A DNA stretch of 64,000 bases from Lingula anatina (lineage: Eukaryota > Brachiopoda > Lingulata > Lingulida > Lingulidae). Each line of letters starts with the position of its first letter. The first letter of the stretch is position 1. Of the stretch, positions 10,970-23,300 are shown piece by piece. The DNA lies in the NCBI RefSeq assembly GCF_001039355.2, contig NW_019775477.1, positions 126,001 through 190,000 of the forward strand. Reading direction: 5' to 3'. The notes under the pieces are model-generated. The model was given only the letters and a program-made list of their open reading frames with translations. It made no database searches and was not told where the DNA came from. Both the position numbers and the translations under genes were made by a program.

Positions 10970-11838
10970 GTAAGAGCATCTTGAATCGGAAAGAACAGTA
11001 GGTTGATCGAGACTGCACGCACATGTGCATGCACGCACATGCAAACATTAGTATGTACAAGCTTAAACTCTCTTACATTATGTGACATAAAAGGATAAAA
11101 GTCATAGGAAAATGAGGCAGCCCAAGGCAACCCCACAAATGAAATTTGTGCAAAATTGTTGGTAAATAATAACTTTTGCTGACTCGTCGCATCATAATTT
11201 TTAGGATGATGAGTCTTATTGAATATTTGATATATAATTTTTATCCCTAAGGCCATAACATTTAATACAGGCAACAATTTGCTACATTGTTATTATTGTT
11301 AAAACGATCAGGATAGAGGGGTTATATAATAAAAGCGGCCTTGTTTGGCCAAATCACAAACAATCAATACTCCTTGTTGCCTTCTTTCTTGCTATGAATG
11401 AGACCATAAAAAGTTTGTGGTACACTGAGATGGAGGAGACATAAAATATGTTCTTGCAAATTTGCAGCTAATTTGCTGGAAATTTGCCGAAACACGAAGA
11501 CTTTTCTTGCAAACCTGCTGCAAACTTAAGTTGTTATGGCAGGTTTGTTGCAAATTAGCAGCAATAAATTTTTTTCTCGCAAAACCCTGCAAATTAAAAG
11601 TTTGCAACAAATTTGCAGCAATTTTGCCACAATATAGCAGCTGCAAAATTTTCATTTTGTAAGGGTGGTACATGTATGGGCAATCATTTGATGTAGGAAT
11701 AGTCAATATGTTCTGAACCAGATAGACAAAGTCTGCTGTAACCCTTCAGCTGCTACAGGTCAGTTCCCTTTTTAAATGTTGTTTTTTATAATAAGTTTTG
11801 TAAATTGTGTTTTGTTCAAAGAATTTTTCTCCTTACAG

Positions 11839-12005
11839 ACTCTGTCTGGAACATCGTCAGTAGTGCCTACCTAGACCTTTCTGCCTTGTCATCCAAACAG
11901 ACCACTTCGAACAGGCAACAATGGAAGATGTTTCTTTTGGCGCTAGGAGTCAAGGAATTCCTGGCTGTGGACAAAATAGAAGTGGTCCTTAAACACAGCG
12001 AATTG
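11839..12005 (+). CDS. NO VEIN-like gene exon (copy 2)
   Basis: Counterpart of 4385-4551 with identical translation. The following intron is only about 0.6 kb because it lacks the hAT-like insertion of copy 1. Confidence 0.77.
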
Positions 12006-12580
12006 GTAAATGTGAATATTGAATATTAAATAAAAAATTAAACTTCTAGTTCTCAGCAAATACATGTAGTTATGTTGATCTCAAAGGCATATATTGTTCA
12101 TAAGACCTTAAAAAAGATTAATTAAAAAGTCTTAGATTAATATTTGTGGAATTTTCACTTTGTCAGCAAGGTATACTCATCCAAAAATGTTGAGAAAAAT
12201 ACTATCTGTGCACCTGTTTTAGAGTTTTAAATTTATGCTTATCACAGTTACAAGTAAAATTCACCAGTCTATGTCTCCCATCCATCTTCACATGAGAGTG
12301 GCTTGTACTTGGGAATAATTTTATTTTCAAATTAATTTTATGATTCAAAAACCAGTCTACAAATAGTAATTTTGGCAATGGTTTGAGATATGATATGTCT
12401 TGGTGATAAGGGGAAAAGTATTTTTCAATATTTGAAGGTTAACAAGAAAATTTAAACCTATGTATGTAAATAAAGGTTTGAAATTCATTATGTACCTTTC
12501 ATAGTCAATAACAAACAAATAAATGAATTTGACTATTTTCAGTGTTGGGTTTAATTTAGAATTAATTTATTCGACTTCAG

Positions 12581-13814
12581 GATTCATCTCCTTGGGCCTG
12601 GATGAAGGACTTGTTCCCTGCATATGAGGGCAGATACTTCATTGATGACCAGGTTTGCCCACAGTTTGACCAGCTGACCAGCCAAGTGGACAGTCCAGCC
12701 AAATACCACCAGATGGTGGTTCTACTCCAGGCATTAGATGGCTTGTGGGAGGCTCAGTATGCCAATTACAAATGGGCCACAGTTTACGACGAGGACAAAA
12801 AAGAACTGAAACAAGTGGAGTCGTCGTTTTTCATGAATGTGAAAAAGTTGCCATGGATACCATCAGAGAAAGGAAAATTTGGTGCTTTCAGAAATAGAGG
12901 TGGTGCCAGTGACCATCTAGAGATGGAAAATGTACTTTTGCATGGCAGCACCATATATATAAGGCACAAAGCAATAGAAAGCCTGCTAGGAGAGCATGTC
13001 CCATATCTTGCCAGGGGGATTCAGTTGAAATCATCTCTGTGCAAAGAACTCGGAGTACAGGCTTTCTTGTCTAATGAAGCTGTACTTGAACATCTAAAAG
13101 AATGGTCGGAGGCAAGCAATCAAGGTCAAATATTTGTCACCACAGTAAGGCATATGAAGAATGTGTATTGGCATTTTGAAAGATATATAGCAGATGGACT
13201 GAAAGAATTGTTTGGTCAGAATGACTTCATATTTGTTCCTAAAGAAGATGGCGTCACTTACCAGACCAATGCGTTCGTAGCTGGTGAATTTCTGCCTTTG
13301 AAGATGGTGTGTTGGCATGACCCCACGGGGCTGGTGCAGAAATATGGCACACAGGGGAAAGATGCTGGAATGACTGGTCTAAAAAAGAAATACAAGAGGG
13401 AATTGGACCATGTCTATCCTGACATGGAAGCATTCTTCAGAGGTATTTTACAAGTCATGGAAACCCCCACTATGAAAGAGTATGTTCAACTTCTACAAGA
13501 AATAGCAGAAGAGAACCCTGTGCCCAACCATGCAGCCACACTCCATGCTTACAAGATTTTTGAAATACTTGGCCAGAAATGTAAAAAGAAGGAAAATCCA
13601 AGTGGCATTGTTGGCCAAAAAGGTAGAGGAATCCTCTCGGAACTCTCAGATGCTTCTTCCACTGTTGAATTGGACTCGATTTTTGCGGGGCAGTTGAAAC
13701 ATTTATTGGAAACTGCTGATGTGATACCGACCTCCAGCAACAAGTGGGTTCAGGTTCAAGAGGAGCCGCTCCTGGCAGATGACCCACGTCTTGCAGAGCT
13801 CTTCAAGAAACAGG
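12581..13814 (+). CDS. NO VEIN-like gene long exon, truncated by contig end (copy 2)
   Basis: Counterpart of 6430-7663, ending at ELFKKQ before the 'n'. Reading through the 'n' gives a false C-terminus (CLPRPFCLV...), because the next contig restarts within an earlier exon in another frame. That chimeric tail should not be annotated. Confidence 0.8.
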
Positions 13815-13815
13815 N
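13815..13815. other. Contig junction 2 (single n)
   Basis: The right side restarts at the equivalent of 11863, mid-exon, so 11863-13814 is repeated at 13816-15767 (offset 1953). Confidence 0.9.
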
Positions 13816-13958
13816 GTGCCTACCTAGACCTTTCTGCCTTGTCATCCAAACAGACCACTTCGAACAGGCAACAATGGAAGAAGTTTCTTTTGGCACTAGG
13901 AGTCAAGGAATTCCTGGCTGTGGACAAAATAGAAGTGGTCCTTAAACACAGCGAATTG
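13816..13958 (+). CDS. NO VEIN-like gene exon, 5'-truncated by contig start (copy 3)
   Basis: Counterpart of 11863-12005, missing its acceptor and first bases. One replacement in the WKMFLLALG segment (Met to Lys) distinguishes it from copy 2. Confidence 0.75.
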
Positions 13959-14533
13959 GTAAATGTGAATATTGAATATTAAATAAAAAATTAAACTTCT
14001 AGTTCTCAGCAAATACATGTAGTTATGTTGATCTCAAAGGCATATATTGTTCATAAGACCTTAAAAAAGATTAATTAAAAAGTCTTAGATTAATATTTGT
14101 GGAATTTTCACTTTGTCAGCAAGGTATACTCATCCAAAAATGTTGAGAAAAATACTATCTGTGCACCTGTTTTAGAGTTTTAAATTTATGCTTATCACAG
14201 TTACAAGTAAAATTCACCAGTCTATGTCTCCCATCCATCTTCACATGAGAGTGGCTTGTACTTGGGAATAATTTTATTTTCAAATTAATTTTATGATTCA
14301 AAAACCAGTCTACAAATAGTAATTTTGGCAATGGTTTGAGATATGATATGTCTTGGTGATAAGGGGAAAAGTATTTTTCAATATTTGAAGGTTAACAAGA
14401 AAATTTAAACCTATGTATGTAAATAAAGGTTTGAAATTCATTATGTACCTTTCATAGTCAATAACAAACAAATAAATGAATTTGACTATTTTCAGTGTTG
14501 GGTTTAATTTAGAATTAATTTATTCGACTTCAG

Positions 14534-15809
14534 GATTCATCTCCTTGGGCCTGGATGAAGGACTTGTTCCCTGCATATGAGGGCAGATACTTCATTGATG
14601 ACCAGGTTTGCCCACAGTTTGACCAGCTGACCAGCCAAGTGGACAGTCCAGCCAAATACCACCAGATGGTGGTTCTACTCCAGGCATTAGATGGCTTGTG
14701 GGAGGCTCAGTATGCCAATTACAAATGGGCCACAGTTTACGACGAGGACAAAAAAGAACTGAAACAAGTGGAGTCGTCGTTTTTCATGAATGTGAAAAAG
14801 TTGCCATGGATACCATCAGAGAAAGGAAAATTTGGTGCTTTCAGAAATAGAGGTGGTGCCAGTGACCATCTAGAGATGGAAAATGTACTTTTGCATGGCA
14901 GCACCATATATATAAGGCACAAAGCAATAGAAAGCCTGCTAGGAGAGCATGTCCCATATCTTGCCAGGGGGATTCAGTTGAAATCATCTCTGTGCAAAGA
15001 ACTCGGAGTACAGGCTTTGTTGTCTAATGAAGCTGTACTTGAACATCTAAAAGAATGGTCGGAGGCAAGCAATCAAGGTCAAATATTTGTCACCACAGTA
15101 AGGCATATGAAGAATGTGTATTGGCATTTTGAAAGATATATAGCAGATGGACTGAAAGAATTGTTTGGTCAGAATGACTTCATATTTGTTCCTAAAGAAG
15201 ATGGCGTCACTTACCAGACCAATGCGTTCGTAGCTGGTGAATTTCTGCCTTTGAAGATGGTGTGTTGGCATGACCCCACGGGGCTGGTGCAGAAATATGG
15301 CACACAGGGGAAAGATGCTGGAATGACTGGTCTAAAAAAGAAATACAAGAGGGAATTGGACCATGTCTATCCTGACATGGAAGCATTCTTCAGAGGTATT
15401 TTACAAGTCATGGAAACCCCCACTATGAAAGAGTATGTTCAACTTCTACAAGAAATAGCAGAAGAGAACCCTGTGCCCAACCATGCAGCCACACTCCATG
15501 CTTACAAGATTTTTGAAATACTTGGCCAGAAATGTAAAAAGAAGGAAAATCCAAGTGGCATTGTTGGCCAAAAAGGTAGAGGAATCCTCTCGGAACTCTC
15601 AGATGCTTCTTCCACTGTTGAATTGGACTCGATTTTTGCGGGGCAGTTGAAACATTTATTGGAAACTGCTGATGTGATACCGACCTCCAGCAACAAGTGG
15701 GTTCAGGTTCAAGAGGAGCCGCTCCTGGCAGATGACCCACGTCTTGCAGAGCTCTTCAAGAAACAGGTGGCTGAGAAGATCCTACTGGTGGCTGAACCTG
15801 TTGTTGCAG
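14534..15809 (+). CDS. NO VEIN-like gene, long central exon (copy 3, complete)
   Basis: Complete 1276-base exon equivalent to 6430-7705, in the same contig as the gene's 3' end and therefore the best copy for a gene model. Acceptor GACTTCAG|GA, donor GCAG|GTACAG. It differs from copy 2 by one replacement (ALLSNEAV versus AFLSNEAV). Confidence 0.87.
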
Positions 15810-16132
15810 GTACAGAGAGAAATGATTGTTTACATATCTTGATTTTTTTCTTGAGGTTATATTCAAACCATTAAAAGCACCGAAGTGATTATTAAAAAAA
15901 AAAGTATATTTTTATTAACTTAAAGATGTCTTTCTGTTTTAAGTCTAATGAAGGGAATGTCTCTTACTACCCTTCAGTTGAAACATTTCTTCTGATTTCA
16001 GCCAATTAAAAAATGGTTACTATACCTTTATTTTAGTACTTCTTTGTGACAGGACCCTTTATTTAAGATTTGTCTCATGCTAAAAGATCAACTATAAATA
16101 TTAATTTGCTGTGATATCTGAATGTTTTACAG

Positions 16133-16765
16133 GTATTCAACAATCTAGTTCAGAGGACCAAGTTACTGAATTGAGGTCAAGGGCAGAATTTTTCTTCAAG
16201 GCTGTTGGAATCAAAACTCTTTCCGAGGGCGTAGAACAGGAGGTGGTCCCAGAGAGCACACGCCCAAGCCCAGAAGTTCAGCAATATATTCATGAAGTGG
16301 TGCCTTATATACAACAGTTTTTGTTTTCCTCCCACCCCACTGTGTACAAGAAACTGCAAGAAAAGAAGGTGTCTGCTGTCTTGAAACTTTTTATATTTTA
16401 CCAAAGCAGTAAGCTGGATGTTGTGTACAGACTGAAAGGCAAGCCACATGTTAATGTGACCGTGCAAGAAAAGTGCATCTTGCAGAACGAGCGCGAGTTT
16501 TATGTCCACAAGGACAGCGTCAAATCCTACAGAGATATGGACAAGGAGCTGGTGAAGATTTTCCTTCCAGCTTCTGCACAAGATTTGGAGACTGGGCTCC
16601 TGAATTTTCTGCAGGTTTTGAGGATGCACATCCAGAAGCCATATGGTGGGATGACAGATGCAGACTTCCAGAGAGAACAGAAGATGAAGGCTTTGCCTGA
16701 AGAGGAGGAAAGATGGGCGGTGCCAGAGCCTGACCAGCTGTTAATAAGACCCTCTCAAAAGACTG
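16133..16765 (+). CDS. NO VEIN-like gene exon (copy 3)
   Basis: 633 bases between TTTTACAG and GTAAGA, phase 1 in and out. It encodes the same helical/acidic segment as 8027-8659 with several replacements (KLFIFYQSS for KLLLFYQSS, LKGKPHV for LRGKRHV). Confidence 0.87.
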
Positions 16766-17294
16766 GTAAGAATGGACAGTTGTGAATAAGAATTGGTACA
16801 ATGTAGTAGAAGCTTGAGCCTTTTGCCATTATCAGTCTCTTTACACTCTGACAGTGTCTTACTTGTGTGGAGTTAAAATATCAGACAGTTTTGTAAATCG
16901 GCCTGGGTTGATTCTTTTGGTTGAAAGTATGTGGATTTTCGTAGTTTTATTCAGTAGTTTTCTGCTGTTTTTGCTTCTTGGCAGGATTTTCATTTGGCAA
17001 ATATCTGTTAAGTGAATGTCTAGAGGAAACATAATTGCTCAAATACTTCGCTGCAGCTAGACAGGCCAAAACTTTCACTAGTTTTAAGGAGTTGAGTCAA
17101 GTCAGTGTCAATTTTATAATGTGCCAGGCCAATTTAGTTTTGATCATAATTGCAAAATCAGGATATATCAGTACCACTAGTCTTTTTGTGATTTCAGTGA
17201 TAATTTAGTCTCCATACTTAAGTTTGACAAACGAATATTATTTGATATTTCTGAAAGATATTTTGATCAACAAAATGTTTTGATCTGTCATCAG

Positions 17295-17441
17295 AATCTA
17301 AGGAGCATTCTCTTGATGACCTTAACTGGACGGAGAAAGATGAGAAAGCAAAGAAGAAAAAGAACCCTCCAGAGGCAGGAGAACTTACAGCCTGGCCACC
17401 CCCACCACCAAAGGAAAAGAAGGGTCCACCTACTGATTCGG
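17295..17441 (+). CDS. NO VEIN-like gene exon, Lys/Pro-rich
   Basis: Acceptor GTCATCAG|AA, donor TTCGG|GTTTGT (weak after position 3). The product begins ESKEHSLDDLNWTEKDEK, continues with a KAKKKK basic run, and ends with a WPPPPPKEKKGPP stretch. This looks like a disordered, basic linker before the C-terminal domain. In related proteins a short Trp-Pro segment sits at the same place. This exon exists complete only here; 9164-9193 is its truncated allele. Confidence 0.8.
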
Positions 17442-17640
17442 GTTTGTATTACAACATTTAAAGACTTTATTTTTATATGAAAACATATTGCAGTGTGGAC
17501 TTGCGTAAAACAGCATCAGTCAGAATTACATTAACTAAGTCAGAGAGCAATTTTTTGTGAACAGTTATATATAGCTTAAAATCATGAACTTCTGATAAGT
17601 CCATGAAAAAAATTTAAAAAAAAATTATTTGCGGTTTCAG

Positions 17641-17934
17641 AAAGATCCCAACCACAAGCTACAGGCAAGCCTCCAATGGGCAGTGCTCCAATTTCTGAGC
17701 CATTGCACTTACATGTAAAAGATGAAGATACCCATGCATCTCAGAGAGCACAGATTGACCATGGTCCTTTCAGGCAGGTGGAAGCTGGTCCCATCTTGCC
17801 TCAAGTACAGCCATCTAGTGGACAGAATCAAGTGATGAAGGCAGACGGCCGAGAAGTTCCATCAGACCAAGGGCAGAGTAGCAGCACGACTGAAGATGGC
17901 TCTTTTGGAAGACCTGTTGACAATACAGGACAAG
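17641..17934 (+). CDS. NO VEIN-like gene exon, disordered linker
   Basis: Acceptor GCGGTTTCAG|AA, donor GACAAG|GTATCA, phase 1 in and out. The product, about 97 residues rich in Gln, Ser, Gly and Pro (for example KPPMGSAPISEPLHLHVKDE), has no recognisable fold and is probably a flexible tether to the C-terminal domain. Confidence 0.75.
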
Positions 17935-18237
17935 GTATCAGAGATTTAAATTGCAATGCAGTTAATGCATTTTGATTCTGATAAGTTTGCATTTTTTTTT
18001 CCTTATTAGCCTTTTGAGATATGGTTGTGGTCTTTAATTAGATTTTTTCTCTGTACATTGGAAAAGAAGTTCCATTGGGAATAACTAAAGTTCTCTATGA
18101 CTGTTTGGAGTTCAACTCCATATAATTGATGTGATTTGTAATGGGAACTGAACTTCTTCAGCAAATCTTTGAAAATAAGTATGAAAGATATGCTTAAGAA
18201 TAACTGAAATCATACGAATAAGACCTTCATTTTTCAG

Positions 18238-18959
18238 TTGTCAACCAAAGACCATAACAAACCCAGCATGTTCCTGACAGTGTTCCAACAGTGCAGCACC
18301 AAGCCCTCCCTCAGTTTGGTGTACCCTCTCAGTTTGGTTTCAGTGTTCCTGGTCCGCATGTGGACCCTTCACACCATCATCAGCAGGGGAGTCAAGACAT
18401 GGGATCCCGTGGCGGAGAATCGGATTTATTTTCTCTGTTTTCCTCACCACCTCGCTCTCTGGGACCTGCACTATTCGGCCCCGGAGACAGCATAGAACAA
18501 GTGCAATATGAAGACACTACTGGTATTAATATAGAGACTGCACTTCCTCCAGTTGCTGAGGTTCTTGTCGGTGATAAGAAGCATATCGGGGAATGGGGAG
18601 AGAAGTGGGTGAACAGTTTCTTGCAGGCCAAGTTCAGGGAGCAGATAGAGAAGAAATACCTTGTTATCCATTGGGTGAATGAGAAACAAGAATCTGGGAA
18701 GCCTTATGATTTCCGTATTGAGTGGATTGCTGAAAAAAAGGAGGTCTTTATTGAAGTGAAAAGTACTTTTGCAGAAAATAAGGACATGTTTGAGATCTCG
18801 TCCCAAGAGCTTATGGCTGCACAGATGTTGGAAAAAAATTACCAGATTTACAGGGTGTATAATGCTGGTAATAGCTTTCAGCCTGTGAAACTCAGGGTTC
18901 TGGAGAATGTCCTGCAACTTCTGGATAGTAAAGCCATAAAAATGAGCATGTGGTTGTAG
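18238..18959 (+). CDS. NO VEIN-like gene, terminal exon with NO VEIN C-terminal (DUF3883) domain
   Basis: The exon ends with TAG at 18957-18959. After a Gln/His/Pro-rich lead (HHHQQGSQDMGS), residues encoded from about 18570 form the NO VEIN C-terminal domain. Visible marks are HIGEWGEKWVNSF, then HWVNE, then PYDFRIEW, then VFIEVKST and FEISSQELMAAQ. The D...E-x-K spacing (PYD ... IEVK) recalls PD-(D/E)xK nuclease-like folds, so a nuclease-like core is possible but unproven. If splicing uses the first acceptor (TTTTCAG at 18231-18237), codon 6 (18255-18257) is an in-frame TAA. A second acceptor (AACAG ending at 18291) keeps the same phase and avoids the stop. Confidence 0.85.
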
Positions 18960-20029
18960 ATTAATTGTTTAAAAAAAAATCAAAACTAAAATGTTTTATA
19001 TTATTTACGGAGGGAGGAATAAGAGAAAGTGTATTTTAAGATAATTGTTTTTTTTTTAATTGGATTCCAAGCCATTTGTGAAGACTTTTTTAAAAAGATT
19101 TTGTAAAAATCTGTTTTTTTTTTTTTCATAACCATATTGATATGATTTATCAAAAATCAAAAATATTTTTTTCAGATTTTGCAATATTTTAGAAAATTTA
19201 TAGTGGAATGTGATTTTCATTCTTCACCTTTATACCATGCAATTTTTAGTTTTTTTAAGTAAAGTGCTCTATTCACTTATTTCAAGGGAGTGGAGACTTA
19301 TTTCTTGTGAACTATGCAAAATCTTTTTAAACATAATTGCTAACCAGTCATTAGAGCCTGAAGTTGTCAACCAAATTGAAAGTTGTGAGAACTTTAATAT
19401 ACAAATGACAGATGCAGGGAAAGACTTTTCATGAGCAAAGAAACTATAAATGGTATGGAGGTTGATGTTGTAAAGGCCAGACACAACCCTGTTGGTTTAA
19501 AACTTCTAACACGTTATTTATCAGTTATAAGGAATATCAGACATAAGCTACCACGGAAATGCAGAATTCCACGTTTTTTAAATCAATTCTGATGGTTCCT
19601 GAGATTTGTCTTGTCTGAGATTCGATAAATATGCAGAGATTTTTTTGAAACCTAGGCTCATGTCTGGAATAAGAAATCTAAGCGAGTTTTGAAAAAGTGA
19701 ACATGAAAGGTTTATTATTGGGAACTGCAGTTGTATGGTAAACTATAAACAGAGATGTTGAAGAAATGGTTAATATGAAAACATACTGAATCACATTAAT
19801 TTATAGAAATTAACGTTCTTAAATGAAAAAATGCATTAATCTGTATTTTTAACATCCATGGAATACATTTGATCTCATATTTTTTATCGCAATTTTTTTT
19901 ATATTCACTATGAGCAACAATTGACTTTTTGTGATGTGTTGAATTGGCTATCACCTTAATTTGATAGAAAAGTATTAGCAAATGTTATCATCAATAGCTG
20001 GTGTTTTTTGTTGAATTTTATTTTTAATA
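18960..20029 (+). other. 3' flank / probable 3' UTR of the NO VEIN-like gene
   Basis: AT-rich with no convincing open frame. I found no canonical AATAAA before 20070-20075, and that one lies inside a MITE copy. Confidence 0.5.
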
Positions 20030-20386
20030 TAAAGGGATAACCACTGTTCTTATGATATTCATATTTCACAATAAATACATTGTAAACAACTCACAGAAAT
20101 ATAAAACATTCTGCTTTACCATCAGAATAGCAGTTAACACAGTTATTTTGGAATTTGTGCTTGCCATCACATCACGTGACCTCCATAGATGGCTAAGCTC
20201 TGTTACGGTAAAAATCTCTTAAGAGAATATTATAAAAAAACAACAAACCTTTTAGAAAAAAAAACAGGGACTAATTTTGAATGTCAGACAGGATTCATTT
20301 GCCATTGGTTAGTATGTGAGAAAATTGTCCTTTACCCCAGGAAAACCTTTTTTTTTTTGCCAAAATGAACAGTTGTTATCTCTTAA
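20030..20386 (+). mobile_element. TTAA-family MITE, diverged copy 1
   Basis: Begins AAAGGGATAACCAC and ends GTTGTTATCTCTTAA. It aligns along its whole length with the reverse complement of 23861-24206, sharing CACGTGACCTCCAT, AATCTCTTAAGAG and a CAGGGACTAA segment. The second contig of the next allelic block starts inside its right end. Confidence 0.7.
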
Positions 20387-23300
20387 TTTTATGATTGAAA
20401 GGAAGTGGTACAAATTATTCTGCAGACAAGTAAGGAGCGAATCTGCATGTTGCTCTTTGAAATTTTGAAAAGAAAAAGGAAGTGTCACATCTCTTGATTT
20501 CAGCCCAGCTGGAAGGAAAGATCTTCAGATTTTTTTAATATGTGCAATATAAATTCCCAACTATATCCAGTATAAGTTGAAGAAAAATATTTTAAGGCTG
20601 TTGCTTCAATTCATAGACTGACTTGAATTATTCATTCAGGTTATATGCCTATTTGTTAAGTGCCATGAAACAATTTATTTGTTTTGAGTATTTGAATTAT
20701 TATTAATTTTACATTTAAGTCTTGTTTTTAAGTATGTAAATTTTGTTATGAAATTTTATAATTGTTTTCAGCAGTATATCAAATACTGACAAATGATTCT
20801 GTTCAAAGTTAACAGGAAGAAATGCATTGTCTGTAGAACAAAGAGGTTGAACTATTAAGCTGAAAGTAAGTTGAATAGATTGATAATTCTGGTATTTTGT
20901 CCCTTTTACATGCAGTTCACTAAAATAATACATGTGTATGTTAATGGAGTTACTTCATATCTCGACTTGCTTTGTCCAAAATATGCTCATAAAATATATA
21001 GCACAGGTGATGAAAAGTTTAAAAAATCAGACCATAAGTGAGCTCATTAATTATCCTGTCTTGTGAGGAGACAGATGAAACTAAATCTTTTAATTTTTCA
21101 TTTTGTTATGTTATTAGTAACAATGCCAACGGTAAGGCTTTATTGTTTTAACAATACAAATACAAATTGTACTTGTGCTTTTGTAACAATTTATAGATGT
21201 GAGAAATTAAATGTTATAATTGCTTCTTTTAATTTTGAATTTATGTTTTAATAAATTATATAAAAAATTAAATTTTGAAAAAAACTTTTTTTTATTTCTG
21301 AAAACTGTGCTAGATGCATAAGCAGTCTTTCAATGAAAATAAATGCTGTTTTGCTGTGCTATACAAGTGATTTCAAATCAGCTAAAGAGCTGCCACAAAA
21401 TGGAAGAAGAATGGAAGCATTTTATTTTTATATTTACAAAAAAGCAGATCAGCTTCTTAACTCTGAATGTCCCACTAATTTTTTTTTTTTTTTTTTTTTT
21501 TTGTTATTCAGACGCAATTTTATATTTTTTTCTATCCGCAAAGACATCTTTGTAAATATGTCTTATAAATATTATTGGTCTGAGGTTAATATAACAATGT
21601 CCATTGGTCAGTCGTGTTTAGTGTTTATCACATGGTTCGTTCATCGACCTACGAAAGCCCAGTCACGCATCATCAAGTATGTTGTCTTTGAAAACGCGTT
21701 TTTATTTTTATTTATTTATTTGTTGTTGTGTTTGTGTCATTATGACTTTATCAACCCCCTAATCCTCTTTTCGAGATGGAGACTTATTGTGCCTTCTCAA
21801 AAAAACAAACTATAATTCAAACGGAATCGTCTACACGGAAAGTTGGAGACCTCTTCTTTATTATGTAAATCAGGTGAGACTTTTGGTGAGAGGTGCTCAG
21901 ATAGGACCAAGTTCAGTAGAAGATGTGGGAAGAAGGATGTTCCATGTCATAATACTCCTACTGCCACATGTAGGCCGAAAAGATGGCACTGAAACCGGCA
22001 GCAGTATCTCGTAAGTTCCGAACGAATAATAGAAAATGTATTTTAGCATTTCTCAGTTTTGCATTGACGATATATTCCCGAAACGGTGCTCTTTAGACAT
22101 ACTGACCATGCGGACATCTAACTGACGTGAAGGATACTTTCTCTTAGCTTTCCATCAGTGTTTGGGTACCCTTTTGTTTCTAATTCCATTGGCTTTCCAT
22201 GAGGGTTCAATATCTTAATAAAATATTTAATTAAAATATAAATATATATACTTGTATCATTTTAAAGCTTAATTGGGATTTGTTAATTCTAACGCAAAGG
22301 ATACTGACACGAATTACTGCCATGAACATGTACTGTTTTATCAGATCTTTAGACATTGTGTCAGGAATGTGAATTTATTCCTTTAATTCCAGTGACACTA
22401 ACAACCGTTAACGAAGATATCAGAAGCGTCCTACTCAGAGACACGTTTTGTCTTCGACATACACAGCCCCACACCCATGCCAAGATTGCTTCCTATGCCG
22501 ACGCTTGTCTGCTTGTTGATTTGCAGGGACGACATTTAGTACGGAATGTTATGTTTGCCTTTGGTTGAAACATTCTGCTCCAAAACGTATATCAATTTAA
22601 AAGTCGAATAAAATAAGCCTTTTATTTATGGAATTTCTCATAGAAATTAAATCCATACTAAGCGTCCGCCCTGCATGTGGCTGGTTTGCTTCTTTTGGTA
22701 ATTGTATGTTATTATATCGTAGTACAGTGCTCTATCTGATCATGGTGTTACGAGGGAAATTTGTATACTTTTGGGTCGGGGTTGATATATACCCGCTCCT
22801 TTTCGAACCTGAAACGTTAGACCTGAAGTTATCATTTAACAGAAATAATGTCTGTATAAAAATGATAAATGTATAAAATTGATAAAGTGATTGTTTTAAA
22901 GTTGCCATATATTAATTTCCAAGAAGAGAAATGTTTTCTATTTGTCACTGAAAATATGTGTGGGCAAATCTGCAACTTGACACCTCGATGTGAACTTGAA
23001 GATGTACTCTTATTCATTTTAAATGATGTTGACTTCTGGGAAAGGAAAGACATTACAAATGCATTACGTAAAATGCATATAGGAAACTTTTAATAACATT
23101 TATCGTGTGTGCATTCGAAAAAAGGGAAAGATGTAAATCTACAAAAGACACTGTTAATCAAACGTATAATGCCTTAGTAACCTCAACGTTATGTAACGGC
23201 CAACATGTGCCCACGTTAATGCAGAATTGTCCACATGTACTATAACGATTTTTTAACAAGTATGAATATGGCATTGTGGTTGTGAATAAACTTCCTCTGG

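Larger units (their letters stand above)
9195..13814 (+). repeat. Redundant allelic block, copy 2 of the NO VEIN-like locus
   Basis: Matches 1741-5012 and 6309-7664 but lacks the 1.3 kb insertion. It ends at an 'n' in the middle of the long exon. It is nearly identical to the start of copy 3 (13816-15767), so copies 2 and 3 probably come from the same haplotype. Confidence 0.85.

Noticed and set aside
13815-13945. Alternative C-terminus reading through the 'n' at 13815
   Set aside because: It joins two contigs in unrelated frames across an assembly junction.
1741-17317. Three tandem NO VEIN-like genes
   Set aside because: The copies break mid-exon at single 'n' positions and restart with the same sequence. 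None of copies 1-2 has a 3' end, so a single gene with unmerged contigs is simpler.
21787-22568. Two-exon gene (LLVRGAQIGPSSVEDVGRRM, then VNEDIRSVLLRDTF) in block C
   Set aside because: The fragments look coding and recur in the second copy at 26935-27768, but the available donor and acceptor phases do not match, and many replacements separate the alleles. I do not annotate it as a gene.
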